Of a DNA stretch of 64,000 nucleotides, positions 1 through 9,148 are shown in pieces. The position numbers and the translations under genes are program-made. The notes under the pieces are model-generated. The model did not search any database, was not told where the DNA came from, and saw nothing but the letters and a program-made list of their open reading frames with translations. The stretch's first letter is position 1. The number at the start of each line of letters is the position of its first letter. Source of the stretch: Xaviernesmea oryzae (lineage in GTDB: Bacteria > Pseudomonadota > Alphaproteobacteria > Rhizobiales > Rhizobiaceae); the NCBI RefSeq assembly GCF_900177415.1, contig NZ_FXAF01000002.1:434001-498000 (forward strand), in the 5' to 3' direction.

Positions 1-900
1 GACGAGAAAATTCATCAGGATGACCAGGCCGGAGAAGAACAGCACGACATCCTGCATGACGACGATGTCCCGCTGGGAAAGCGCCTGATAGGCGAGCCGG
101 CCGAGCCCCGGCAGGTTGAAGACGTTCTCCACCAGCACCGCGCCGGCGATCAGGAAGGTGAACTGCAGGCCGAGCATGGTGACGACCGGCACCAACGCGT
201 TCGGCACCGCATGCCGCCAGACGGCAACGCCGTCGCTGAGCCCCTTGGCGCGGGCCGTTCGGACGAAATCCTCGTTCATCACGTCGAGCACCGCCGCCCG
301 CGCGACGCGGGTGAGCACGCCCGCCTGGGGAAGCGCCAGCGCCACCGCCGGCATCAGAAGCGCCTGCAGCCCCGCAAGAAGCCCCGCATCCCAGCCCGGA
401 AAACCGCCGGCCGGCATCCAGCCGAGCATGGTGGAAAAGAAAATGATGAGCAGCAGCCCCACCCAGAAGGCGGGCACCGCGATGCTGACATAGGAAAACA
501 GCCCGGCAACGAGGTCGAAGACGCCGTTGTGCCTGCGCGCCGCCTGCACTCCGAGCGGGACGGCGATCAGAACGGAAATAACGATCGCCATCAGCGCCAG
601 CGGCAGGGTGACGGAAAGCCGTTCGGCAATGAGCCCGGCGACCGGCACGCCGTAGGTATAGGACTGTCCCAGATCGCCCCGGAAGACGCCGGCGAGCCAG
701 GCGAGATATCGCACCGGCAGCGGCTGGTCGAGACCGAGCTGCGTGCGGAGCGCGGCGAGCGTCTCCGGGCTCGCCGAGGTGCCGAGCATGATCGCCGCCG
801 GATCGCCCGGAAGCAGGTCCATCACCGTGAAGATGACCAGCGAGACGATGAGCAGGGTAATAATGAGGCTGAGAATGCGGCGGACGAGGATGGAGATCAT
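1..900 (-). CDS. Dipeptide/oligopeptide-type ABC transporter permease (DppB-like), 3' end outside window
   Basis: Inner-membrane permease of a peptide/nickel/opine-type ABC importer. The reverse strand from 900 is open for 300 codons to the window edge. It starts with MISILVRRILSLII and has the DppB hallmarks: a first membrane helix, then DLLPGDPAAIMLG and QLGLDQPLPVRY in the first periplasmic loop. DppB-type proteins run 305-340 residues, so only about a dozen C-terminal residues are missing. A purine-rich GGGGGATC lies about 8 nt before the ATG. It is the second gene after the binding protein at 1243-2772, separated by a 342-nt repeat-bearing gap. The partner permease and ATPases probably continue left of the window. 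The substrate cannot be told. Confidence 0.88.
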   Translation of the reverse strand, partial: MISILVRRILSLIITLLIVSLVIFTVMDLLPGDPAAIMLGTSASPETLAALRTQLGLDQPLPVRYLAWLAGVFRGDLGQSYTYGVPVAGLIAERLSVTLPLALMAIVISVLIAVPLGVQAARRHNGVFDLVAGLFSYVSIAVPAFWVGLLLIIFFSTMLGWMPAGGFPGWDAGLLAGLQALLMPAVALALPQAGVLTRVARAAVLDVMNEDFVRTARAKGLSDGVAVWRHAVPNALVPVVTMLGLQFTFLIAGAVLVENVFNLPGLGRLAYQALSQRDIVVMQDVVLFFSGLVILMNFLV

Positions 901-1075
901 GGGGAGATCCCCCGGCAAGGCATTATGATCGATCTATAAACAGGATGCAGACTGGTGCCGCAGACGCCCTCTGATCTCCCCCCTTGAGGGGGAGATTGGT
1001 CTGCCGCGCCGTCTCTTTCCCAACGACCGGCACCGCTGCCCTCAAGGCAAGGAGGAAACAGGAGCCGCCTGCTCC

Positions 1076-1197
1076 CTTCTTCTCCCCAGCGGGGAGAAGT
1101 GCCGAGCACAGCGAGGCGATGAGGGGGTGCGCACGCGGCAAACTCTTCGCCCCCCTCATCCGGTCCTTCGGACCACCTTCTCCCCGCTGGGGAGAAG
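1076..1197. repeat. RIME-like mosaic palindromic element
   Basis: Two hairpins of the form CTTCTCCCC-AGC-GGGGAGAAG face each other at about 1076-1099 and 1176-1197. They are joined by stretches including GATGAGGGGG and CCCCCTCATCCGG, which are inverted copies of each other. Very similar units recur near 16.4, 30.5, 46.0 and 54.4 kb. A smaller hairpin lies at 974-996. The rest of the 342-nt gap between the permease (ends 900) and the binding-protein gene (from 1243) shows no gene. The architecture resembles the RIME repeats described in rhizobia. Confidence 0.75.
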
Positions 1198-1242
1198 AGG
1201 GAGATTGCCGCTGCCACCCCACTCCGCTTCATCACCGGAACA

Positions 1243-2772
1243 TCACTCTTCCCAATGAACATCCGTCAGGACGTTCGAGGGGATCGGCTCGTTTTCCCAG
1301 AGTCCCTTCACCTTGCCGTCCCAGACGCCGAGCTTCGGCATGACGAAGAGGTAGAGCGCCGGCACGTCGTCGGCGAGAATGGCCTGCGCCTCGCCGTAGA
1401 GCTTTTCCTGTTCGGCCGGATCGGCGGTCGCCTCGACCTTCTTCAGGACATCGTTGAAAGCCGGGTTCTTGTAGTTGAAGTAGTAGGGATCGCGGGCATA
1501 AATATCGATGTCCATCGGCTCCGCATGGGCGACGATGGTCATGTCGTAGTCGGTTGCCTTCATCACGTCGGCCACCCATTTCGCGGGAAACTCGGTCGTC
1601 TCGATGTTCATCGTCACGCCGATTTCCGCAAACATCGCCTGCAGCACCTGCGAGGTGCGCTGCGCATAGGCCATCTGCGGCGCCTTGATGGTGAAGGTGA
1701 AGCCGCTCGCATAACCGGCCTCGGCAAGCAGCGCCTTCGCCTTTTCGGGATCATAGGGGTAGACCCCCGTGAGGTCCTTGTAGCCGCGGTCGTTCGGCGT
1801 GTAATGGCTGCCGATCGGTGTGCCGAGGCCGGACCAGGCGCCTTCCACGACGGTGGCGCGGTCGACCGCCATCATCAGCGCCTGGCGCACCCTCTTGTCG
1901 TCGAATGGCTTGCGCGCATTGTTCATGCCCGCGACCACCTTGAGCTCCGTGTTGCCGATCACCGTCACCAGCCGCGTGTCGCCCTCGAAGGACTTGATGA
2001 GTTCGGGAGCCGCAAATTCCGGGAAGGCGTCGACGTCGCCGGCCTTCAATGCCGCGGCCTGGGCCTGCGGATCGGCCATGAAGCGGAAGGACGCGGTATC
2101 GAGCTTCACCGATACGTCCTTGTTCCAGTAGTCCGGGTTCCTGGCGAGATCGACCTTGGAGCCCTTGGCCCAGCTCGCGAACTTGAACGGACCCGTGCCG
2201 ATCGGCGTCGTCTTGTTGTCGGCGGCGGATTTCGGCTCAACCATGACCGAGGCCGGCCAGCCGAGCCAGTAGAGCAGGCTGCCGGCCGGCTGCTTGAGCT
2301 TCAATACGAGCGTCGAGGCATCCGGCGTTTCGATCATGTCGATCGACGCGAAATAGCGTTTCTGCGGATTGACGGAATCGGCGCCGCGGGCGCGGTCGAG
2401 CGAGAATTTCGCAACCGAGCTGTCGAAGGCGACGCCGTTGTGGAACGTCACGCCCTGGCGCAGCTTGAACGTATAGGTGAGCCCGTCCGGCGAGATCTGC
2501 CAGCTCTCGGCGAGCTGCGGCTGCACCTTGCCGCTCTTGTCGATCGTCGTGAGGCCTTCGAAAATGTTCTGCCAGGTCACCTGGCCGATCGCCACCGGTG
2601 CGGCGGCCGTCGGATCGAGACCGGTCGGCTCGACCGACATGCCGACGGTGATCGCCGTCTTCGGCGCAGCCTGCGCGCCTGTCTGCGCCAGGAAAAGACC
2701 CGCCGCCATCGCAAAGCCGAAGGCCGCGCTCCTCAACATCGTGGCGGAGCCCAGAAACGTCATCCTGCCCAT
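1243..2772 (-). CDS. Periplasmic substrate-binding protein of a peptide/opine-type ABC transporter (SBP_bac_5 family)
   Basis: Binding protein of the second peptide-type importer, 509 residues. A signal peptide covers about residues 1-35 (hydrophobic AAFGFAMAAGLFLAQ, then AQA/AP). The mature part has family landmarks: the LDPTAAAPVAIGQV region near the N terminus, YTFKLRQGVTFHNG, and GTGPFKF. The open frame extends to 3117, but the upstream part is arginine/serine-rich and lacks homology features. AAAGGGGAC stands 7 nt before the ATG at 2772, so I start there. A LysR gene (2915-3844) lies upstream and a permease gene downstream. Two 21-bp inverted repeats lie in the LysR-SBP gap. Peptide, opine or similar substrate; not resolvable. 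Confidence 0.9.
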   Translation of the reverse strand: MGRMTFLGSATMLRSAAFGFAMAAGLFLAQTGAQAAPKTAITVGMSVEPTGLDPTAAAPVAIGQVTWQNIFEGLTTIDKSGKVQPQLAESWQISPDGLTYTFKLRQGVTFHNGVAFDSSVAKFSLDRARGADSVNPQKRYFASIDMIETPDASTLVLKLKQPAGSLLYWLGWPASVMVEPKSAADNKTTPIGTGPFKFASWAKGSKVDLARNPDYWNKDVSVKLDTASFRFMADPQAQAAALKAGDVDAFPEFAAPELIKSFEGDTRLVTVIGNTELKVVAGMNNARKPFDDKRVRQALMMAVDRATVVEGAWSGLGTPIGSHYTPNDRGYKDLTGVYPYDPEKAKALLAEAGYASGFTFTIKAPQMAYAQRTSQVLQAMFAEIGVTMNIETTEFPAKWVADVMKATDYDMTIVAHAEPMDIDIYARDPYYFNYKNPAFNDVLKKVEATADPAEQEKLYGEAQAILADDVPALYLFVMPKLGVWDGKVKGLWENEPIPSNVLTDVHWEE

Positions 2773-2859
2773 CCATCGTCCCCTTTTTGGTAGGCGATCC
2801 AGCCTGATCGGCACCTGCGGGATCGCGATTGCCCGAACTGTGTCATTTCGCAGGTGCAC

Positions 2860-2906
2860 ACACAATGCAGAATTTTGTGTTCCCTGTGTAGCCGAAAACG
2901 CTACAC
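2860..2906. promoter_or_regulatory. Pair of 21-bp inverted repeats upstream of the binding-protein gene
   Basis: ACACAA-N9-TTGTGT (2860-2880) and GTGTAGC-N7-GCTACAC (2886-2906) lie side by side in the 142-nt gap between the LysR gene (2915-3844) and the binding-protein gene that starts at 2772. Both span 21 bp and their centres are 26 bp apart. LysR-type regulators usually bind two adjacent dyads, so these are candidate sites for the neighbouring LysR. The second dyad could instead help end LysR transcription, since it starts 9 nt after its stop codon. Confidence 0.45.
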
Positions 2907-2914
2907 GAAACGCT

Positions 2915-3844
2915 TTAGGCCTTCGCTTTTGCGAGCGCCGGTTTGCGGCTGTCGGCACCGCGCATGAAGCGTTCGACGAAATCGACGAGCTTGCCGGCTG
3001 CGAAGGAAAGCTGCCGGTCGGGCGCGACGCAGAGGTCGATCGGCGTGCGCACCGCCTTGCCGGCCGCGATCGGCACGGCACAGAGCTGGCCGGCATCGAT
3101 CTCCCTCTGCACGGCAAGCGCCGGCAGCAGCGTCACCGCCGCGCGGCGCAGCACCAGTTCCTTCAGCATTTCCAGCGCCCCGGTGACGAAGACCGGGTCG
3201 AGCGTCAATCCTTCCTTGGTGAACACGTCCTCGAAGGCCTGCCGCGCGCCAAAGCTCTTGTCCGGCAGCGCAAGCGGCATCCGCACCAGATCGCGGAGCG
3301 CGAGTTCCTTCGCGCCCGCCGAGGGATGGTCCGCCGCCATGATGACGTCATAGGTGATCTCGGAACGCAGCCTCACCTTCACGCCGGAGATCTTCGGCGC
3401 GAAGAGCGTGACGACCAGATCGGCCTCCGCGGCGGCAAGCGCCTCGACCGCCTCACGCGCGCTGGTGATCGCCACTTCGAACCTGAGCTTCGGATAGCGC
3501 AGGCTGAATTCCGCCAGCACCGGGGCGATCAGGTTCGCGACCGTCGCACCATTAGCATAGATCACCACCCTGCCCCGCTGCAGGCCCTGCAGGTCGTCGA
3601 TCAGCTGGTGGACGTGTTCGAGCTCCCGCAGCGTCCGCCCTGCCCTTGCCGCCAGAAGCTCGCCGGCGGCGGTCAGCTTGATGCCGCGATTGCTGCGCTC
3701 GACGAGCGGCGTGCCGAAATAATGCTCGAGGTTCTCGATCTGCCGCGAGACGGCGGTGGCGGCGACATTGAGGTTCTCCGCGGCCGCCCGCATGGAGTTC
3801 GTGCGCACCAGTTCATCGAAATACATAAGCGCGCGAAGCTGCAT
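2915..3844 (-). CDS. LysR-family transcriptional regulator
   Basis: DNA-binding regulator of 309 residues. The N-terminal winged HTH (MQLRALMYFDELVRT to about residue 60) contains the LysR signature AAENLNVAATAVSRQIENLE, and the rest is the effector-binding domain. The open frame extends upstream to 3976, into the preceding ATPase gene. The methionine at 3844 fits the usual LysR start one helix before the HTH and gives a 31-nt gap after the ATPase stop. It follows the dpp-type operon in the same direction and precedes the second peptide-type binding protein, so it may control one or both systems. The effector is unknown. Confidence 0.88.
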   Translation of the reverse strand: MQLRALMYFDELVRTNSMRAAAENLNVAATAVSRQIENLEHYFGTPLVERSNRGIKLTAAGELLAARAGRTLRELEHVHQLIDDLQGLQRGRVVIYANGATVANLIAPVLAEFSLRYPKLRFEVAITSAREAVEALAAAEADLVVTLFAPKISGVKVRLRSEITYDVIMAADHPSAGAKELALRDLVRMPLALPDKSFGARQAFEDVFTKEGLTLDPVFVTGALEMLKELVLRRAAVTLLPALAVQREIDAGQLCAVPIAAGKAVRTPIDLCVAPDRQLSFAAGKLVDFVERFMRGADSRKPALAKAKA

Positions 3845-3875
3845 GCGATCCTGCCGGCTAGAAAGTGAGGCTCTC

Positions 3876-4625
3876 TCAGCCCCGGCGAAAACCTTCGCTG
3901 GCGACGAGCAGCCGGCGCGTATAATCGGCGGAAAATTCGCGTTTTTCCAGTGCTTTCGCAGGCACCGTCTCGACAACCTCGCCTTGCCGCATCACCGCCA
4001 GCCGCTCGCACATGTGGCTGATGACGCCGAGATCGTGGCTCACCATGACGAAGGTGAGGTTGCGGTCGCGCCGCGCCTGTTCGAGGAGGTTGAGGATTTC
4101 CGCCTGGATGGAGGCGTCGAGCGCCGAGGTCGGTTCGTCGAGAAGCAGGATCTTCGGCTCCAGGATCAGCGCGCGTGCGATCGCGATGCGCTGCCGCTGG
4201 CCGCCGGAAAGCTGGTGCGAATAGCGGAAACGGAAACCGGAGCCGAGCCCCACCTCGTCCAGTGCGCGGGAGATGCGGGCCTCGATATCGTCGAAGCCGT
4301 GGATGAGGAGCGGTTCCAGCAGCAGGCGATCGACCGTCTGGCGCGGATGGAGCGAGCCGTAAGGGTCCTGGAAGACCATCTGGACGGTGCGGTAGAACGC
4401 CTTGTCCCGATGGCGGCCGGAATAGGAACGGCCGTTGACCGTCAGCGTGCCCTGGTCGAAGGACGCGAGCCCGGAAATGGCGCGCAGCAGCGTCGACTTG
4501 CCCGAGCCGGATTCGCCGACGATGCCGAAGGATTCGCCCGCACCGACATCGAGGCTGACATGGTTCAGCGCCGCGAAATCGTTATAGATGACGACCATGT
4601 CGCGGATGGAAACGGCCGAGGTCAT
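3876..4625 (-). CDS. Peptide-type ABC transporter ATP-binding protein (DppF-like)
   Basis: Second ATPase of the DppBCDF-type importer, 249 residues. Walker A is GESGSGKST, the signature is LSGGQRQRIAIARAL, and Walker B is ILLLDEPTSALDAS followed by the switch histidine in MVSHDLGV. The start is the ATG at 4625, which overlaps the preceding ATPase stop as ATGA; a GTG at 4634 is possible but less likely. The protein is short for DppF (usually 320 or more) because it ends soon after the ATPase core and lacks the oligopeptide C-terminal extension. It is the last transport gene of the 9104-3876 unit. Confidence 0.9.
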   Translation of the reverse strand: MTSAVSIRDMVVIYNDFAALNHVSLDVGAGESFGIVGESGSGKSTLLRAISGLASFDQGTLTVNGRSYSGRHRDKAFYRTVQMVFQDPYGSLHPRQTVDRLLLEPLLIHGFDDIEARISRALDEVGLGSGFRFRYSHQLSGGQRQRIAIARALILEPKILLLDEPTSALDASIQAEILNLLEQARRDRNLTFVMVSHDLGVISHMCERLAVMRQGEVVETVPAKALEKREFSADYTRRLLVASEGFRRG

Positions 4626-5467
4626 AGCGCCCACTCCCGTTTCCGGTCGAGGACCGGCAGCGGATGCCGGTCGGTTCCGATGGTCGGCAGGCAGTTCAGC
4701 AGCCCGCGCGTATAGGGATGTTTGGCATCGGCGAGGTTCGCGGACGGCAGTTCCTCGACGATCTTTCCGGCATACATGACGATGACGCGATCGCAGAAAG
4801 ACGAGACGAGCCTGAGATCGTGGGAAATGAAGATCAGGCCCATGCCGCGCTCGGCCACCAGCTTGTCCAAAATGGAGAGAACGTCGAGCTGCACGGTCAC
4901 GTCCAGCGCCGAGGTGGGCTCGTCGGCGATCAGCAGCTCCGGGCCGCAGACGAGCATCATGGCGATCATCGCACGCTGCCCCATGCCGCCGGAAACCTCG
5001 TGCGGATAAAGATCGAAGACACGTTCCGGATCGCGGATCTGCACCGCCTCCAGCATCGAAAGCGCCCTCGCCTTCGCTTCAGCGGTCGAGACCTTCTCGT
5101 GCGTCTTCAAGGTCTCGACGATCTGCCGGCCGATGGTCATGACCGGGTTCAGCGAATATTTCGGGTCCTGCAGGATCATCGCGACTTTCTTGCCGCGCAG
5201 CTCTCGGCGCTCGGATTTTGGCATGGCCAGCAGGTCGCGGTCGCCGAAGGCGAGCTTCCGGGCGGCAATCTTCGCATGCGGCGGCGTCAGCCCCATGATC
5301 GCGCGGCCGGTCTGCGACTTGCCGGAACCGCTCTCGCCGACGATGCCGAGCCGCTCCCTGCCGAGCGTGAAGGAGACGCCCCGCACCGCCTGCACTTCGC
5401 CGGTGCGGGTCGGAAAGGTGACGCGCAGGTCTTCGACCGTGAGCAGCGGCGTCCCGGAGGTCGTCAT
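4622..5467 (-). CDS. Peptide-type ABC transporter ATP-binding protein (DppD-like)
   Basis: First ATPase of the importer, 281 residues, predicted on the cytoplasmic face. Walker A GESGSGKSQTG, the DppD-typical VSGGMGQRAMIAMML signature and Walker B LLIADEPTSALDVT are all present. It ends in a short C-terminal part (PYTRGLLNCLPTIG) of the oligopeptide/dipeptide transporter C-terminal region. The start ATG at 5467 overlaps the upstream permease stop (ATGA), and the stop overlaps the next ATPase in the same way, which indicates translational coupling along the operon. Confidence 0.92.
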   Translation of the reverse strand: MTTSGTPLLTVEDLRVTFPTRTGEVQAVRGVSFTLGRERLGIVGESGSGKSQTGRAIMGLTPPHAKIAARKLAFGDRDLLAMPKSERRELRGKKVAMILQDPKYSLNPVMTIGRQIVETLKTHEKVSTAEAKARALSMLEAVQIRDPERVFDLYPHEVSGGMGQRAMIAMMLVCGPELLIADEPTSALDVTVQLDVLSILDKLVAERGMGLIFISHDLRLVSSFCDRVIVMYAGKIVEELPSANLADAKHPYTRGLLNCLPTIGTDRHPLPVLDRKREWAL

Positions 5468-6411
5468 TGGCCGGCCTCCTTGGGGTCGAGCGCGTCGCGC
5501 AGGCCGTCGCCCAGCAGGTTGAAGCCGAGGCTGACGACGAGGATCGCGAAGCCCGGCATGGCGGCCACCCACCACTGGTCGAGGATGAAGCGGCGGCCCG
5601 ACGCGATCATCGCCCCCCATTCCGGCAGTGGCGGCTGCGCGCCGAGGCCGAGGAAGCCGAGGCCCGCGGCGGTGAGGATGATGCCCGCCATGTCGAGCGT
5701 GACGCGCACGATCAGCGACGAGACGCAGAGCGGCATCACGTGCCTGAGGATGATCCGGAGCGGCGAGGCGCCCATCAGCTTCACCGCGGCGATGAATTCC
5801 GAATTGCGGAAGGTCATCGTCTCGGCCCGGGCGATGCGCGCATAGGGCGGCCAGGAGGTGACGGCGATCGCCAGGATCGCGTTTTCGATGCCCGGCCCGA
5901 GAGCGGCCACCAGCGCCAGCGCCAGGACGAGCTTCGGAAAGGCGAGGAAGATGTCGGTGATGCGCATCAGGACGGCATCCGCCCAGCCGCCGATATAACC
6001 GGAGACCGTGCCGACGATGAGGCCTATCGGAGCGGCGATGATCGCCACCAGCACCACGACGAGCAGCGTCAGCCGCGAGCCGTAGACGAGGCGCGAGAGG
6101 ATGTCGCGGCCCTGGTCGTCCGTGCCGAGCAGATAGCCCTCCGAGCCCGGCGGCAGCAGCCGGGCGTTGCGCAGGTCCCCGACGACGGGATCGTGGGGGG
6201 AGAGCACGTCCGCGAAGGCCGCGACCAGAAGAAGCAGGATGATAATGGCGAGCCCCACCAGCGCCAGACGGTTTTCCGCGAACCGCCGCCAGACGATATA
6301 GGCGCGGCCGAGGCGGGCCTGCCTGCGCGAGACCGGCCGGTCGGACAGCAGCCATTCGCGGCTGTAGGGCCTGGGTTGGGCTTGCGCCGCGCCTGTCGGA
6401 TTCGGGCTCAT
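5464..6411 (-). CDS. Peptide-type ABC transporter permease (DppC-like)
   Basis: Second integral membrane subunit, 315 residues. The N-terminal tail (MSPNPTGAAQ, then RRQARLGRAYIVWRRFAENR) leads into the first helix. The DppC landmarks HDPVVGDLRNARLLPP and LLGTDDQGRDILSRLVYGSR follow, with the EAA-type loop ETMTFRNSEFIAAVKLMGAS later. The start ATG at 6411 overlaps the upstream permease stop, and the stop overlaps the DppD-like start. It pairs with the gene at 6408-7475 to form the pore. Confidence 0.92.
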   Translation of the reverse strand: MSPNPTGAAQAQPRPYSREWLLSDRPVSRRQARLGRAYIVWRRFAENRLALVGLAIIILLLLVAAFADVLSPHDPVVGDLRNARLLPPGSEGYLLGTDDQGRDILSRLVYGSRLTLLVVVLVAIIAAPIGLIVGTVSGYIGGWADAVLMRITDIFLAFPKLVLALALVAALGPGIENAILAIAVTSWPPYARIARAETMTFRNSEFIAAVKLMGASPLRIILRHVMPLCVSSLIVRVTLDMAGIILTAAGLGFLGLGAQPPLPEWGAMIASGRRFILDQWWVAAMPGFAILVVSLGFNLLGDGLRDALDPKEAGQ

Positions 6412-7475
6412 CGGCTGCGCGTCCTCGGATCCAGCGTCCGATAGAGGAGATCGGAGAAGATGTTGATGCCGACGAAGACCGCCCCGATCACCAGCGTGCC
6501 GCCGAGAACGGCGTTCATGTCCGCGTTCTGCAGCGAATTGGTGATGTAGAGGCCGAGCCCCGGCCAGGAGAAGATGGTTTCCGTCAGGACCGATCCCTCC
6601 AGGAGGCCCGCATAGGAGAGCGCGATCACCGTCACCAGCGGCACGGCGGCGTTGCGCAGCGCATGGAACCAGATGATGCGGGTCTCCGACAGCCCCTTCG
6701 CCCGCGCCGCCACGATATATTCCTGGGAGAGCTCGTTGAGCATGAAGGAACGGGTCATGCGGCTGATATAGGCGAGCGAGAAATAGCCGAGCAGCGAAGC
6801 CGGCAGGATGACATGCCGGAACACGTCCCGGAAGACGTCCCACTGCCCCTGCCATGCGGCGTCGAACAGGAAGAACCCGGTGGTCGACGTGAAGGTATAT
6901 TCATAGACGACGTCGATGCGGCCCGGATAGGCGACCCAGCGCAGTTTGGCGTAGAAGAGCACGAGCGACAGCAGCCCCAGCCAGAAGATCGGCACCGAAT
7001 AGCCGATCAGCCCGATGACGCGGACGACCTGGTCCGCAATGCTGCCGCGCTTGACGGCGGCCAGCACCCCGAGCGGAATGCCGAGGATCGCCCCGATCAG
7101 CGTGCCGATCGTCGCAAGTTCGATGGTCGCGGGAAACACCCGCTTGATATCCTCGAACACCGGATTGGTCGTCAGCACCGATGTGCCGAAATTGCCGGAA
7201 AGCGCCTGTTCCACATAGATGAAGAATTGCTGATAAAGCGGCAGGTTGAGGCCGAGTTCGATCCGTGTCCGCTCCACCACATGCGCCGGCGCCCGGTCGC
7301 CGACAATCGCCAGCACGGGGTCGATCGGAATCACCCTGCCGATGAAGAAGGTCACGACCAGCAGGCCGAAAACCGTCGTCAGCGTCGTGACGGCGAAACG
7401 CAGTAAACCCATCGCCGCGGAGGAAGCGCGGCGACGGTTTCGCCGCGTCACCGCGGATGTGTCGGAAAGGGCCAA
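6408..7475 (-). CDS. Peptide-type ABC transporter permease (DppB-like)
   Basis: First membrane subunit of the importer, 355 residues. After a basic cytoplasmic tail (RRNRRRASSAAMG) come the first helix, IDPVLAIVGDRAPAHVVE and ELGLNLPLYQQFF in the periplasmic loop, and the EAA loop ARAKGLSETRIIWFHALRNA. The chosen start is a TTG at 7475 with GGAGAAAGG ahead of it; an ATG at 7412 has no ribosome site. The gene lies 18 nt after the binding-protein gene (7494-9104). The loop insertion around YPGRIDVVYEYTF makes it longer than typical DppB. Confidence 0.9.
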   Translation of the reverse strand: MALSDTSAVTRRNRRRASSAAMGLLRFAVTTLTTVFGLLVVTFFIGRVIPIDPVLAIVGDRAPAHVVERTRIELGLNLPLYQQFFIYVEQALSGNFGTSVLTTNPVFEDIKRVFPATIELATIGTLIGAILGIPLGVLAAVKRGSIADQVVRVIGLIGYSVPIFWLGLLSLVLFYAKLRWVAYPGRIDVVYEYTFTSTTGFFLFDAAWQGQWDVFRDVFRHVILPASLLGYFSLAYISRMTRSFMLNELSQEYIVAARAKGLSETRIIWFHALRNAAVPLVTVIALSYAGLLEGSVLTETIFSWPGLGLYITNSLQNADMNAVLGGTLVIGAVFVGINIFSDLLYRTLDPRTRSR

Positions 7476-7493
7476 GGACCTTTCTCCGTAAGG

Positions 7494-9104
7494 TTATTCC
7501 TTCGATACCGGCGAAAGCAGGTTGGTGTCGAAACTCGGACCCAGCTTGTAGCCCTTAACCTCGGCGCGGACGGCCGCGACCTCGGTCTGCTGAAAGACGA
7601 TCACGAACGGCCCCGTTTCGAGCACCTTCTTCTGCAAGTCCTCGTACATGGCGCCGCGCTTCGCCGCATCACGTTCCAGAAGCGCCGCGGCGGTTTCCTT
7701 CGTCAGTTCGGGAATATCCCAGGCATTGCGCCATGACAGCGGCTTGGCGGCGGCGTCGTCCGCATTGTTCGGGTTCGCAGCGAACGTATCGGCGTTCGAA
7801 TGCGGGTCCCAGTAATCCGTGCCCCACTGGCCGATATAGATGTCGTGATTGCGGGCTCGGTATTTGGTGAGCGTCTGCTTGCCGTCGCCGGGGATGATGC
7901 TGAGCTTGACGCCTGCCTGTGCAAAGGTCTGCTGCACGCTTTCGGCGATCCCCGTTACCGGCTGCGTGTTGCGCACATCCATGGTCACGTCGAACCCGTC
8001 CGCCAGACCGGCCTTGGCCAGCAACTCCTTGGCCTTTGCAACATCCAGCCTGTAGGGATTTTCGTCGAGCGAGCCGAGCATGCCCTTCGGCAGGAAGGTC
8101 TGGTGGATTTCGCCGATGCCCTTGATCAGCGTCGCGCCGATCGCGTCGTAATCGACCAGGTATTTGAGCGCTTCGCGGACCTCGGGCTTGGCAAGGTTCG
8201 CGTTCTTCTGGTTGAGGCTGAAATAATAGACGGTGCCTTTCGGCGCCGCATCCGTGATGATTTCCTTGTTCTTGGCGATCGCGTCCAGATCGCCCGGCTC
8301 CAGGTTGCGGGCAACGTCGATGTCGCCGGCCTCAAGCGCCAGTCGCTGGCCCGAGCTTTCCTTCATATGGCGGTAGATGGCGCGCTTCACCTTCGCCTTC
8401 TCGCCGTAATAGTTGTCGTTGCGCTCAAGCACCAGAATCTCGTTAGCGCGCCACTGCATCATCTTGAACGGGCCGGAACCGGCATAGTTGGTCTTCAGCC
8501 AGCCGTTGCCGAAATCGCCGTCCGCCACATGCTCTTCCAGGAGCGCCTTGTCGACGATGGAGGCGACGTTGGCCGTCAGGCAGTTCAGCACGAAGCTTGG
8601 TGCATAGGCCTTGTCGACCGTCAGGACGAAGGTGGAATCGTCCGTCGCCTTGGCCTTTTCGGTGACGTTGTCCTTGGTGAGCCCGAACTGCGTGAGGATG
8701 AAGGCAGGCGACTTGTCGAGCTTTACGGCGCGTTCGAACGTGTAGGCCACATCGGCGGCGGTGATCGGGTTTCCCGAGGCGAACTTGAGGTCCGGCTTGA
8801 TCTTGAACGTATAGGTCAGCGCGTCGTCGGACACTGTCCAGCTCGCCGCAACGCCCGGCGTCACCTTGGACGTGTCGTTGATGTCGAGGTTCACCAGATT
8901 GTCATAGGCATTGCCCATGATCTCGCCGGCGGAGATTTCGAAAGCTTCGCCGGGATCGAGCGTGATGATGTCATCGATCGCCCAGGCGAGCACCAGGGTA
9001 TCCTTCGGTGTGGCGGCCAATGCCTGCGGCGCGGCGGCCATCATCACCGCCAGCGCAACGCCCGTGGTCAGAAGACGGATTCGTCCCTTGAATGCATGAA
9101 TCAT
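7494..9104 (-). CDS. Periplasmic substrate-binding protein of a peptide-type ABC transporter (SBP_bac_5 family)
   Basis: Binding protein of 536 residues that heads the transport unit 9104-3876. The signal peptide is about residues 1-30, ending PQALA/AT. Family features include the ITLDPGEAFEISAGEI segment, YTFKIKPDLKFASGNPIT and GSGPFKMMQW. AAGGGGA sits 9 nt before the ATG. It lies 44 nt downstream of a dipeptidase gene on the same strand, which supports uptake of dipeptides or amidated/modified amino acids. The exact ligand is not visible. Confidence 0.92.
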   Translation of the reverse strand: MIHAFKGRIRLLTTGVALAVMMAAAPQALAATPKDTLVLAWAIDDIITLDPGEAFEISAGEIMGNAYDNLVNLDINDTSKVTPGVAASWTVSDDALTYTFKIKPDLKFASGNPITAADVAYTFERAVKLDKSPAFILTQFGLTKDNVTEKAKATDDSTFVLTVDKAYAPSFVLNCLTANVASIVDKALLEEHVADGDFGNGWLKTNYAGSGPFKMMQWRANEILVLERNDNYYGEKAKVKRAIYRHMKESSGQRLALEAGDIDVARNLEPGDLDAIAKNKEIITDAAPKGTVYYFSLNQKNANLAKPEVREALKYLVDYDAIGATLIKGIGEIHQTFLPKGMLGSLDENPYRLDVAKAKELLAKAGLADGFDVTMDVRNTQPVTGIAESVQQTFAQAGVKLSIIPGDGKQTLTKYRARNHDIYIGQWGTDYWDPHSNADTFAANPNNADDAAAKPLSWRNAWDIPELTKETAAALLERDAAKRGAMYEDLQKKVLETGPFVIVFQQTEVAAVRAEVKGYKLGPSFDTNLLSPVSKE

Positions 9105-9148
9105 GATCGATTTTCCCCTTTAATCTCGGATCTTGGGGGAGAACCGAC

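Noticed and set aside
901..1262. Short open frames within the repeat-bearing gap on both strands
   Set aside because: They run through palindromic repeats and change with repeat copy; similar frames arise at every copy in the window.
1255..2793. A 512-codon open frame on the plus strand opposite the binding-protein gene
   Set aside because: It is rich in Arg/His/Gly and lacks known motifs; it is the typical antisense shadow of a high-GC gene with third-position GC bias.
2773..3117. Upstream extension of the 1243-2772 binding protein to a start at 3117
   Set aside because: The extra 115 residues are Arg/Ser/Pro-rich, overlap the LysR gene and would precede the signal peptide; a good ribosome site exists at 2772.
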